33,841 bases of DNA from Chitinophagales bacterium (GTDB lineage: Bacteria; Bacteroidota; Bacteroidia; Chitinophagales; LD1): positions 1 to 33,841 of the forward strand of contig JANWXI010000023.1 of the NCBI GenBank assembly GCA_025057415.1. The letters are read 5' to 3'. Shown here in pieces: positions 15,636 through 24,938 of the stretch; the first letter of the stretch is position 1; each line of letters opens with the position of its first letter. The notes below the pieces were generated by a model. The model did no database searches. It was not told the origin of the DNA and saw nothing but the letters and a program-made list of their open reading frames with translations. Position numbers and translations under genes: made by a program.

Positions 15636-16511
15636 TTACAACCTTTGCGAATACCGAAATAAAAACTCTTTCTCCTCTCTTGTTAAACTCTCATACCCCG
15701 AAGCCGAAATTTTATCCAGTATCTCATCTAACCGTTTTTGCTCATCGGCAGAGCGCTTTTGTGCAGCGTGTTTTCGCGGTTGCTGTTTATTCACACACAT
15801 GCTTGCTTTCGCAACATTTTTTTGACCAATCCATTGTAAAGGACGAAACAAGTCTACACCCGTGCGAAGCAGTCGTACGTACATCCAGCCCATTAAAGCC
15901 CCGCCCAAATGGGCAAACCAGGTGCCGGCTTTGCCATCGGCCACTGCCAAAAAATCAATCAGCATGGCTATCAGCGCCACATAAATCACCTTCAATCGCC
16001 CTATGAATAACAAGTTTACAGTATGTGAGGGATTAAACGTCACCGCCGCCCACACTACTGCCATAATGCCTGCCGAAGCCCCCAGCAATGCAGCTTTACC
16101 GCCCGGCCGAAGTACGGGGATAAAATTCACCGCCATGGCGAACAGCGCCCATCCGAGTAAAGCGCCACACAAATACAGCGGTAAAATTCGCCTTTCGGTG
16201 TGATACGTTACCAGTATGCCTGCAAACCAGTACAACCACAACATATTAAATAAAATATGAAAAATATTTATATGAAAAAATGAATATATGATGAGCGACC
16301 AAGGGTGTCGTATCGCATCGCTGAACGAAGCCGGCGCCATGCACTCGCGCAATACAAAATTCACCGGCGCCTCCCAACCCGTAAAGAATGCCACTACCCG
16401 CAAGAGCGATACGGCCAGAAACACTGCTACGTTCACCCAAATGATTTTGACAGTCGTGCTGCCGTAACGCAACTGATGCTCAATATCACCGCGCAGTGAA
16501 CCCGTCAACAT
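15636..16511 (-). CDS. Rhomboid-family intramembrane serine protease (first of pair by coordinate)
   Basis: A 291-residue protein with a six-helix rhomboid core. The nucleophile motif is GASAG with Ser146, the second catalytic residue is His201 in HLGG, and the HINIFHILFNMLWL segment (about 80-93) is the HxxxN-containing TM2 that builds the oxyanion hole. The C-terminal 80 residues are soluble, basic and then helical, ending in SADEQKRLDEILDKISASGY and LTREEKEFLFRYS. That tail is common in Bacteroidota rhomboids and of unknown use. It cleaves membrane proteins within or near their transmembrane helices; substrates unknown. It starts 17 bases after the stop of the second rhomboid gene and shares its transcript. 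Confidence 0.92.
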   Translation of the reverse strand: MLTGSLRGDIEHQLRYGSTTVKIIWVNVAVFLAVSLLRVVAFFTGWEAPVNFVLRECMAPASFSDAIRHPWSLIIYSFFHINIFHILFNMLWLYWFAGILVTYHTERRILPLYLCGALLGWALFAMAVNFIPVLRPGGKAALLGASAGIMAVVWAAVTFNPSHTVNLLFIGRLKVIYVALIAMLIDFLAVADGKAGTWFAHLGGALMGWMYVRLLRTGVDLFRPLQWIGQKNVAKASMCVNKQQPRKHAAQKRSADEQKRLDEILDKISASGYESLTREEKEFLFRYSQRL

Positions 16512-16528
16512 ACCGCTGCAAAACTAAT

Positions 16529-17209
16529 TCAATAGAAATACCGGCGGTCATGGCGCCACATTCTTACTAAAATATAACCAAACAGCGCTCCCCCCAGATG
16601 CGCAAAGTGCGCCACGTTGTCGTTGGGATTCATCTGTATGCCCCGCACCAGTTCCCAGATAACGTACATGCTCACAAAGTACTTCGCCCGAATGGGTATG
16701 GGTATAAAAAAAAGATACAACTCTGTGTTTGGAAACAACACCCCGAATGCCGTGAGCAACCCAAATACAGCCCCCGAGGCGCCCACTGTAGGTATCGTAT
16801 AAATGTTATATACCGTTTCAAAATCCATTACCATACTCAGGTCGGGCGCTACCGAACCGGTAAAATTGTAAACAATCCATGCATATACACCCAGGTGCAG
16901 CAACGCTGCCCCAAAACCGGTAACAAAATAAAATATCAGAAATCGCTCCGGACCCCACACCCGCTCCAGTACACTCCCAAACATGAACAAGGCAAACATA
17001 TTAGAAAAAATATGCATAAAATTTCCGTGCATGAACATGTGACCTACCAACTGTAAGGGTTTGAACGATGGACTTGCCGGATAGAACAAAGCCAGCCACT
17101 CAATCATAAAGTCGTGCATCAACAGCGATACAATAAACACCAATACATTGATGGCAATTAAATTAAACACCACACTCTGCCGTTGAGCATAGGGCCGATA
17201 ACTATACAT
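16529..17209 (-). CDS. Rhomboid-family intramembrane serine protease
   Basis: A 226-residue rhomboid with all core motifs: HGNFMHIFSNMFALF (TM2, His/Asn oxyanion residues), GASGAVFG with nucleophile Ser145, and catalytic His204 in HFAHLGG. It has no soluble C-terminal extension, unlike its neighbour, so the two are paralogues of different build and not a recent duplication. This is the first gene of a four-gene minus-strand operon: rhomboid, rhomboid, glycosyltransferase, permease. A TATTTTTG box (17224-17217 on the minus strand) lies only 8 bases before the ATG, so the transcript may have almost no leader. Tandem rhomboid pairs are frequent in Bacteroidota. Confidence 0.93.
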   Translation of the reverse strand: MYSYRPYAQRQSVVFNLIAINVLVFIVSLLMHDFMIEWLALFYPASPSFKPLQLVGHMFMHGNFMHIFSNMFALFMFGSVLERVWGPERFLIFYFVTGFGAALLHLGVYAWIVYNFTGSVAPDLSMVMDFETVYNIYTIPTVGASGAVFGLLTAFGVLFPNTELYLFFIPIPIRAKYFVSMYVIWELVRGIQMNPNDNVAHFAHLGGALFGYILVRMWRHDRRYFY

Positions 17210-17216
17210 AACCCCG

Positions 17217-17224
17217 CAAAAATA
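17217..17224 (-). promoter_or_regulatory. Candidate -7 box for the rhomboid operon
   Basis: The minus strand reads TATTTTTG, an exact TAnnTTTG match, 8 bases before the start codon of the first rhomboid gene. It would give a near-leaderless mRNA. No good -33 element was found. Confidence 0.3.
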
Positions 17225-17836
17225 TGTTTCTGTGCGAAACGACCCGTTGAAATGCGAAAAGATGCCCGAGTGTCCAAGGTTAATTATCTCCCCCCGCTGA
17301 TAGATTGGAAGAAAAGGATGTAGAATAAGCGATTACAGATTACTGCGCCCGTTAATCCCAGAGCAATCTGAAATGCTGCTCATAAAAGCAAAAGACAATA
17401 GTTAACTCAATTCAACTGTTTTCATTGTTACTATCTGAGGGCAGATGGGTTACCCCAAACTGCTGTGCAAAAATCTTGAGTGCATGCTGTAAATCGCTTT
17501 GTTGTTCATTGTAAAAACTAAAACAGATTTGTCAAGATAATGTAGCATAAAATTATTTCTATCCCGGCGCACTCTGCCACTCCTGTTTACCTCTTTTCAA
17601 ACTACGAATGTATGATGACTGTTTAGGGCTACTTACTCTCCGCAGATGAGCAATCTTGCCGCCTACATGATACACTCCGTTAAAAATACATACAACATTA
17701 CTGCTGGTGTAATTCTTTACACAACGGTTGAGCGCTGCTCTGCATTACACGCATCATTCCGAAAATCATGATATTTTTTACCAAGTGGTTTGGTGTTTAT
17801 GCCCTGTGCTTTATCTTTGGTTTGTCATCAGATAAT
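17225..17836. other. Intergenic stretch between rhomboid operon and subtilisin gene
   Basis: About 600 bases between divergent genes with no credible intact gene. On the minus strand 17412-17531 is open and reads like a protein C-terminus (ICFSFYNEQQSDLQHALKIF, then AQQFGVTHLP). It has no start and hits a stop upstream, so it may be the tail of a decayed gene. I cannot assign a family. No hairpin or repeat stood out. Confidence 0.35.
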
Positions 17837-19702
17837 ATGAAAAAATCGCTTACGTATTTGCTTTTACTAACGCATATTGCCTTACAAGGCCAGCGCCTCG
17901 AAACTGATTACACCGCGCACTACGCGCCAGACCGCGTACTGCTTCAGTTTCATCCCCAGGTTACTTACGACTCAAAGAGCGAGATATTGTCCCGTTGCGC
18001 TTCCATCATCCATTATACGCACTTACCCTCCCCTGCCCTTACGCTATGTGAAGTACGCGATGCTGCTGAAGTTATCCGGTGGGCAGCCGGGGTGCATGAG
18101 ATAAAATACGTCGGCTGTTTTATTACTGACGGACGGCACTATGCCGGCGTTCTCAACAAACTCTTTGTAAAAATAAAGCACGCCCATTTTGAAACTCTCC
18201 TGCTGCAATGGGCTGCCCGGCACGCATGTTCCGTACGTCCGGATGAATACATTAAAAACCTTTATCATATTGAATCCTTGCCTGTGGAGCGCGACCCCAT
18301 CGCCTGGAGCCGTGAGCTTCAGCGCGAGGGTTGGTGCCAGTACGCTGCCCCCAACTTATTACTCAATCCTGTTGTTGGCAGTAACGACCCGCACTATGCC
18401 CGCCAATGGGCTATAGAAAACAAAGGCACTCCTCTGCAACATAACGGCACTCCCGATGCCGACATGGATGTTGATAGCGCCTGGACAATAACGGAGGGCT
18501 CCCCCGATATTAAAATCGCCATTATTGATTCGGGAGTAGATACCCTGCACAACGATCTAAAAGACAACATGCTCCCCGGCTACGATGCTGTGAGCGATTC
18601 TACGGATGGTTTTCCCACTCCGGCTTACCCTAACGATGGCCACGGTACCTGCTGTGCAGGCATCGCTGCCGCCACGAAAGACAACGGAACAGGCATTGCG
18701 GGAGTAGCGCCAAAATGTAAAATCATTCCCGTGCGGGCGTTTTACTATATCAAGCTGCCCAACAGCAGCGACCCCATACCTTTTAGTACAGCCGAAGCGT
18801 TTATGAAAGCCATCGGGTGGAGCTGGAGCAACGCCCAAGCCGATATCCTCAGTAATTCCTGGGGTCTGCCCGCCTCGTTGATACCCTTTTTACCCGGAGG
18901 CACACAACCCGTTGAGGATGCCATACAAGCCGCGTATACGCAAGGCAGACAAGGCAAGGGCATTGCTATGTTTTTCAGCAGCGGCAACGATAACGACTCC
19001 ACCGGAGCCATTTGGCCATCTTCGCTGCCGCAAACCATTGCCGTAACCGCCACCGATATGTGCGATAAACGCAAAGCTCCCGGTGATTGCAGCGGTGAAA
19101 ACTGGGGAGCCAATTACGGTGCCCATACCGATATAGCCGCCCCGGGCGTCAAAATCGTTACTACCGATATGCGCGGCACAAAAGGTTACACCAATGCCGA
19201 TTACTACAACTTCTTTAACGGCACCTCGGCTGCCTGTCCCCATGCTGCTGCCGTGGGCGCCTTACTGCTGAGCATAAAACCCTGGTTAACGCCCGAGGAT
19301 ATCCGCCACCTGCTGGCAACCACAGCCGACAAAACAGGCGGCTATGCTTACAACCAGCCATACCCACACGGCTGGTGGAGCAAAGAACTGGGATACGGAC
19401 GGGTTAATGCATATCAGGCGCTACTAAAAACCCAAGCATACACTTCCATTGAACCTGTTGGAGAAAATCAATCCGTAAAAGCTTTCCCGAACCCGGCAAA
19501 CGACCGTGTTTGCATACGTCTCAACAAAAACACAATGTATGAAATCTGTATTACAGATTTGAGCGGACGGGAACTATGGAGAGGACAATCGGCAGAGGGT
19601 GAGGCGATAATTGACATTACCACATGGACGCGTGGTATATACTATATACGACTTAGCGATAAATGCGGGGACACTAAAACACTACGACTACTGGTACTGT
19701 AA
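17837..19702 (+). CDS. T9SS-exported S8 (subtilisin-like) serine protease
   Basis: A 621-residue secreted protease from the ATG at 17837. The signal peptide is MKKSLTYLLLLTHIALQGQ; an ATG at 17768 would bury it behind 23 extra residues. After a prodomain of about 180 residues, the catalytic triad is Asp231 (IAIIDSGVDT), His269 (DGHGTCCAG) and Ser464 (GTSAACPHAAAVG), with the oxyanion Asn in SSGND. The C-terminal 75 residues (KAFPNPANDRVCIRLN onward, with DLSGRELWRG and GIYYIRL) form a type A T9SS sorting domain, so the enzyme should cross the outer membrane by T9SS and be released or anchored to A-LPS. It ends head-on against a tiny membrane-protein gene, with three bases between the stops. 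Confidence 0.93.
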   Translation: MKKSLTYLLLLTHIALQGQRLETDYTAHYAPDRVLLQFHPQVTYDSKSEILSRCASIIHYTHLPSPALTLCEVRDAAEVIRWAAGVHEIKYVGCFITDGRHYAGVLNKLFVKIKHAHFETLLLQWAARHACSVRPDEYIKNLYHIESLPVERDPIAWSRELQREGWCQYAAPNLLLNPVVGSNDPHYARQWAIENKGTPLQHNGTPDADMDVDSAWTITEGSPDIKIAIIDSGVDTLHNDLKDNMLPGYDAVSDSTDGFPTPAYPNDGHGTCCAGIAAATKDNGTGIAGVAPKCKIIPVRAFYYIKLPNSSDPIPFSTAEAFMKAIGWSWSNAQADILSNSWGLPASLIPFLPGGTQPVEDAIQAAYTQGRQGKGIAMFFSSGNDNDSTGAIWPSSLPQTIAVTATDMCDKRKAPGDCSGENWGANYGAHTDIAAPGVKIVTTDMRGTKGYTNADYYNFFNGTSAACPHAAAVGALLLSIKPWLTPEDIRHLLATTADKTGGYAYNQPYPHGWWSKELGYGRVNAYQALLKTQAYTSIEPVGENQSVKAFPNPANDRVCIRLNKNTMYEICITDLSGRELWRGQSAEGEAIIDITTWTRGIYYIRLSDKCGDTKTLRLLVL

Positions 19703-19705
19703 TGA

Positions 19706-19849
19706 CTACTGCATATGACCCGCTTCTTTTTCAAGCGCCTGTTGTTTTTTGCTGATAGCTTCATTCATGCGGCTGTTGAGTATAACGAAACCAGCCAGCA
19801 CAATACAGAACACTACCAGCATCAGGTTCATAGACGTGTCTGTTTTCAT
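19706..19849 (-). CDS. Small single-pass membrane protein, 47 residues
   Basis: A short open frame from ATG (19849-19847) to TAG (19708-19706). It is MKTDTSMNLM, then one hydrophobic helix (LMLVVFCIVLAGFVIL, about residues 9-24), then a charged helical tail (SRMNEAISKKQQALEKEAGH). The ordered layout of helix plus amphipathic tail, and the clean fit between the subtilisin stop and the start of a non-coding region, argue that it is real. No family recognised. It could be an envelope micro-protein or a subunit of a membrane complex; no operon partner is visible. Confidence 0.5.
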   Translation of the reverse strand: MKTDTSMNLMLVVFCIVLAGFVILNSRMNEAISKKQQALEKEAGHMQ

Positions 19850-20213
19850 AGATGATTGCTTTTGCCTTTTTAAAAAAACGAAAACAGCTTGTTAAAGTTG
19901 CATTAACAGTTGTTAATAAACTTTACAGCATTTTCAACTATTCACATTTCATCACGTATAGTGCCAATCTGAACGGTAAAAATTTCAACCGTATGGATAC
20001 TGGTTATTTGCCCTTATACAACACTGAAATTCAATAACTTACATTTTTAGCGCTTTGCATAAATTTAACCTGTGCGTATCGGGTTTTCCATCCGTATTGT
20101 ATGGTATTCTTTACAGTGTTGTACACATGTGTAGTACAGTATTGCTATCAAATATACGGTTACACGTTGTAAAATATTACAATGTAATGACATCATCTTT
20201 TTCTCATCCAAAT
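19850..20213. other. Non-coding AT-rich stretch
   Basis: No gene supported. Short frames here (19852-20037 on + and parts of 20065-20370 on -) have no domain features. This would include the 5' region of the 47-residue gene. Nothing else recognisable before the GC-rich repeat. Confidence 0.4.
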
Positions 20214-20652
20214 TATTATGGGGTGCCCCCGCTGCCGCGCGCTCGTACCTCACGCACAGCAGCGGGGTCGGGCTGGCTACGGGGTACGCTGTCGCTCCCG
20301 CCGCGCCCGCGCGTTGATTGTTTTCAACTGTGCGGGCACGGCCGCTTCGCTGCGCTCGCGCCCTTCGCATCCCTCACCCAAGCAAACGCTCAGGCAGCTC
20401 TTATTTTGTGCGGGGCAGCACAGGTAAGCAGCTGTTGCCGTGATGATTTGTATAAAGAATAAACTTAATGTTTTAAGTGAATGTTTTAGGGGCGCGCGCC
20501 AAAACCTCGCACTCCTATGACATCATCTAATCAAACTCCACAGCAATAACCCTCTGAGCCACCGCAGGCGGCGCGCAGGGTTACAATACAAATATTTCCA
20601 TTTATGTGCAGCCCCGCGCCGCGCCTACGGCGCGGGCGCGGAGAAATAGCAC
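20214..20652 (-). repeat. GC-rich structured dispersed repeat, copy 2 (long form, inverted)
   Basis: Reverse-oriented relative to copy 1 and about 440 bases long. The core (20214-20360) differs from copy 3 at only two positions that I can count over about 160 bases. Beyond the core it shares with copy 1 GCGTTTGCTTGGGTGAGGG, the TTTATTCTTTATACAAATC patch, GGCGCGCGCC, CGCCTGCGG and CTCCGCGCCCGCGCC. It carries an extra insertion of roughly 60 bases near the far end that copy 1 lacks. In the main stem one arm has T for C, which keeps a G-U pair in RNA. Frames within it are by-products. Confidence 0.88.
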
Positions 20653-20678
20653 TTATATGAAATTCCATCCACAATCCC

Positions 20679-20710
20679 GCGGGTCGCCCACCCTTGGGCG
20701 GGCGACCCGC
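20679..20710. repeat. 32-base GC-rich palindrome
   Basis: Arms GCGGGTCGCCC (20679-20689) and GGGCGACCCGC (20700-20710) are perfectly complementary. The 10 bases between also nearly pair (CCC-TT-GGG), giving an almost continuous hairpin with one A-C mismatch. There is no T-tract, so it is not a terminator. It sits just outside repeat copy 2, and a related GGGTCGCCCGG lies at 28643-28653 just outside copy 3, so it may belong to the repeat's flank. Confidence 0.8.
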
Positions 20711-20895
20711 AAATAACCACATTCTAAAAACCACTTAATTACCTTACTACATATTACAACTTCTTCTGCAGAAACCTTATTGCTGCAGTGAAAGTTTTAG
20801 TGGGCAGTATTGCATGTTATCCACACGGTTTGTGCGTTACTTCTGTAAGTCCATGCCTATTACTGAAGTACATTCGCCAATATAAGAAATGCACT

Positions 20896-21381
20896 ATGTT
20901 AGAAGTGAACCGACAAGCCCCTTATCGTTTATTTGTAATTGAAGATAACCCCGCTGAGGTACGCCTGATGCAGGAAGCCATCAAAGAAGCTTCACTGAAC
21001 GAGTTGGTAACCCTGGAATATGCTTATGACGGGGAAGAAGCATGCGAAGTACTGGACACGGCTAAAATCATCGGCAAAAACTTTGACCTTGTTTTACTTG
21101 ACCTTAACATGCCCCGCGTAACCGGCAAAGAAGTGCTCGAAAAAATAAAAACCGACCCCGACCTCGAAACAACACCGGTGATAGTAGTCACCAACAGCGA
21201 TTACAAAAAAGACATGATTGAGTGTTACCGGCTGCGCGCAGACGGTTATCTGCAAAAGCCGGCCGACTTTAAAAAGTTAGTGGATTTCTTTGTTTCCGTA
21301 AAACGCTCCATTACCGAACGAAACAAACTATCTATCTACTACATAGAGAAAGTGTATGACGAGCTGCGCATGGCTGTTTGA
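20896..21381 (+). CDS. Single-domain response regulator (Rcp1-like receiver)
   Basis: A 161-residue CheY-like receiver with no output domain. The acidic pair is Glu16-Asp17 (FVIEDNPAEVRLM), the phosphoacceptor is Asp69 (LVLLDLNMPRVTGKEV), Thr99 is in IVVTNSDY, and the conserved Lys121 is in LQKPADF. The NPAEVRLMQEA start and length match Rcp1-type regulators that receive phosphate from bacteriophytochrome-like or hybrid histidine kinases. No kinase is nearby, so the partner is elsewhere. I use the ATG at 20896; the 36 upstream codons of the open frame do not resemble receiver sequence. Monocistronic, convergent with the epimerase gene. Confidence 0.9.
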   Translation: MLEVNRQAPYRLFVIEDNPAEVRLMQEAIKEASLNELVTLEYAYDGEEACEVLDTAKIIGKNFDLVLLDLNMPRVTGKEVLEKIKTDPDLETTPVIVVTNSDYKKDMIECYRLRADGYLQKPADFKKLVDFFVSVKRSITERNKLSIYYIEKVYDELRMAV

Positions 21382-21391
21382 GCGCCCGTAT

Positions 21392-21423
21392 AAAACATTA
21401 AACTTTTATTTGATAAATGTTTT
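21392..21423. terminator. Possible bidirectional terminator
   Basis: AAAACATT (21392-21399) pairs with AATGTTTT (21416-21423) around a 16-base loop, between the convergent response-regulator and epimerase stops. The stem is weak (one G-C pair) but its A and T ends would give U-runs both ways. Confidence 0.3.
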
Positions 21424-22437
21424 CTATAATGTATTAGAGTGTTGTACAAGATCGCCTGCTTCCACGCTACCCTCATGCATCGCCACTCCCGTAAAACAAT
21501 CGTTCTCTATCAGATAAGGTCCGTCTAAATCAGTGTAATCGGCATACACAGCCAGTAATGCCGCCGCCCTGCACCCCACCGTGCTTTCGCTCATACAGCC
21601 CAGCAATATCTGCAAATTCATCGCGCGTGCCTCCCGTATCATTTCTATGGCAGGGGTAATACCGCCGCACTTCATCAACTTAATATTTACACCATCATAC
21701 GCTTCGTTTATCTTTTGCAAATCCGCCAAAGTATGGCAACTCTCGTCAGCAAAAACCGGCAAAATGTTCTTTGATTTTAACAGCGCAGCGAGTTCGGCAT
21801 CGCGCTGCGCAGCAAAGGGCTGCTCTATCCATATACATCCCGCCTCACGGAGCCATGCTGCTTTATCAGACGCCTCGCTTATATCCTGCCACGCCTGATT
21901 TGCATCTGCCCCAAAGGGCAGTTCGGTAAACCGACGGAATGTTTTTATCTGTAGTTCATCATCTTTACCGTTCAGTTTTATTTTGAAAAGGCGGAAACCA
22001 TACGCCAGGGCATCTGCTATTTTCTGCTGCATGGTACGCTCATCCGAAATGCCGATAGTGTATGTATTCAACGGTTTCCGGCGTGGCAAACCGGCGGTGT
22101 GTTCCTCTATGCGCTCGCCCGTTAGCATACGCAAATGCCACAACGCCATATCCAGGGCAGCGACAGCGGGATAATTTACGGGGTAAATATGTTTCAGATA
22201 TTCGGCAGCTTCAGCAATACTACACATCCGCTCCATGGCGGGTATATGCGCTTCTAAAAATTGCCGGACACTCTCGGGCGTTTCGCGTAGGTACGGAGGC
22301 AATGCGGCCTCGCCCCAGCCGGTGTGCTCACGGTGTTGAATTTTCACATACACTACATCGGTGTGTGAACGCATACCGTAAGCAATGGCAAAGGGATGCC
22401 TGAATACCAGGCGGTAGGGATATACAGAAATTTTCAC
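21424..22437 (-). CDS. Dipeptide epimerase (L-Ala-D/L-Glu epimerase type)
   Basis: A 337-residue enolase-superfamily enzyme of the muconate lactonizing subgroup. Catalytic bases: KIK at 152-154 (FRLFKIKLNG) and Lys253 in NIKLMKCGG. Metal ligands: Asp178 (GADANQAW), Glu205 (IEQPF) and Asp231 (FADESC). The KIK...NIKLMKCGG combination is typical of L-Ala-D/L-Glu epimerases, which recycle the murein dipeptide L-Ala-D-Glu into L-Ala-L-Glu for breakdown. Other dipeptide specificities occur in the family and cannot be excluded. Cytoplasmic, no signal peptide. It appears monocistronic, separated from groEL by that gene's terminator region. Confidence 0.88.
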   Translation of the reverse strand: MKISVYPYRLVFRHPFAIAYGMRSHTDVVYVKIQHREHTGWGEAALPPYLRETPESVRQFLEAHIPAMERMCSIAEAAEYLKHIYPVNYPAVAALDMALWHLRMLTGERIEEHTAGLPRRKPLNTYTIGISDERTMQQKIADALAYGFRLFKIKLNGKDDELQIKTFRRFTELPFGADANQAWQDISEASDKAAWLREAGCIWIEQPFAAQRDAELAALLKSKNILPVFADESCHTLADLQKINEAYDGVNIKLMKCGGITPAIEMIREARAMNLQILLGCMSESTVGCRAAALLAVYADYTDLDGPYLIENDCFTGVAMHEGSVEAGDLVQHSNTL

Positions 22438-22600
22438 GATATAATGTTAGCAAAATGCCGTTTGCCCGCAGTAAGTAAAATATTACTCAGTAATGCACAT
22501 GTGTTTGCAATCGCACACGTGCAGAGAAAACCAGGGCATCGATAATCAACAGATGGTACTACGTTATTGTGGTGCTTTGATGCTAATATTGGTTGATATG

Positions 22601-22632
22601 GAAATAAAAAACCGCCGGTATATACCGGCGGT
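22601..22632 (-). terminator. Rho-independent terminator of groES-groEL
   Basis: ACCGCCGGTA (22611-22620) and its complement TACCGGCGGT (22623-22632) form a perfect 10-bp stem. On the minus strand it is followed by TTTTTTATTT (22610-22601). It lies 24 bases beyond the groEL stop. Confidence 0.92.
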
Positions 22633-22656
22633 TTTGAGTTGTCTTGCAATCAGGCA

Positions 22657-24288
<1,632 letters not shown>

Positions 24289-24312
24289 TTAGGATTTTTT
24301 AGGGTTAAACCA

Positions 24313-24591
24313 TTACAGAATAGCAAAAATGTCGCTCTCGCGCATGATCAGGTAATCAACACCATCTACCTGAATTTCAGTACCGGCATATTTGCCGTAT
24401 AGCACCGTGTCGCCCACTTTTACCGTGATAGGTTCATCTTTTTTACCAGGGCCTGCTGCAACTACCGTACCTCGTTGTGGTTTTTCTTTAGCGGTGTCGG
24501 GAATGATAATTCCTCCGGCTGTCTTAGTTTCTGCTTCGGCCGGTTTTACCAGTACCCTGTCTGCTAAGGGTTTAATTTTTACTTCTGCCAT
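24313..24591 (-). CDS. groES: Co-chaperonin GroES (Hsp10)
   Basis: A 92-residue lid of the GroEL folding chamber. It has the family start [20 protein letters not shown], the mobile loop [20 protein letters not shown] that binds GroEL, and the end [18 protein letters not shown]. It lies directly upstream of groL in the usual order. The upstream region has no CIRCE element; an inverted repeat GTGCTA-N12-TAGCAC (24622-24645) lies about 30 bases before the start. Confidence 0.98.
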   Translation of the reverse strand: MAEVKIKPLADRVLVKPAEAETKTAGGIIIPDTAKEKPQRGTVVAAGPGKKDEPITVKVGDTVLYGKYAGTEIQVDGVDYLIMRESDIFAIL

Positions 24592-24621
24592 AGTACAAAA
24601 TATTTTAGGGTTTACAAATAC

Positions 24622-24645
24622 GTGCTAGTGACTTCCTCTTAGCAC
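24622..24645. promoter_or_regulatory. Inverted repeat upstream of groES
   Basis: GTGCTA (24622-24627) and TAGCAC (24640-24645) with 12 bases between, in the 5' flank of groES. The half-sites resemble CIRCE halves (TTAGCACTC/GAGTGCTAA) but are arranged inside-out, so it is not a standard HrcA site. Possibly regulatory because of position; function unproven. Confidence 0.3.
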
Positions 24646-24938
24646 AGTTCATGCCATCCTGTAATTTGTGCATTTTTGTCAGGATATTGCTGAAATTGGG
24701 ACAGAGCAATTTGCAACTATGGCAGAGCTATTGGCAGATGTAATATCCCAAAAATTGTGTGTGCAGTGGTGTTTCTATAAACACAAGGCATATATTAACG
24801 TGAATAATTAATTGGAAATGAAACAATTATGAACGAATTGGAGGCATAGCCGCAGCGAAGTTCCCATGCATGCCTCCCACTTGAATTTATCATTTTCATA
24901 ATTCAATTTATGTACTTTGCACTCATATGCTTTTCGCG
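24646..24938. other. Non-coding stretch upstream of groES
   Basis: About 290 bases between the groES leader and the IS relic. No gene is seen. It must carry the groESL promoter, but I found no exact TAnnTTTG on the minus strand. From about 24780 the sequence becomes AT-rich, toward the accessory block. Confidence 0.4.

Noticed and set aside
20100-20220. Possible CRISPR or tandem repeat near the repeat boundary
   Set aside because: No regularly spaced direct repeats; only AT-rich sequence next to the dispersed repeat.
24601-24660. A true CIRCE (HrcA) operator before groES
   Set aside because: The half-sites are in the wrong order and spacing (12 not 9), so the standard element is absent.
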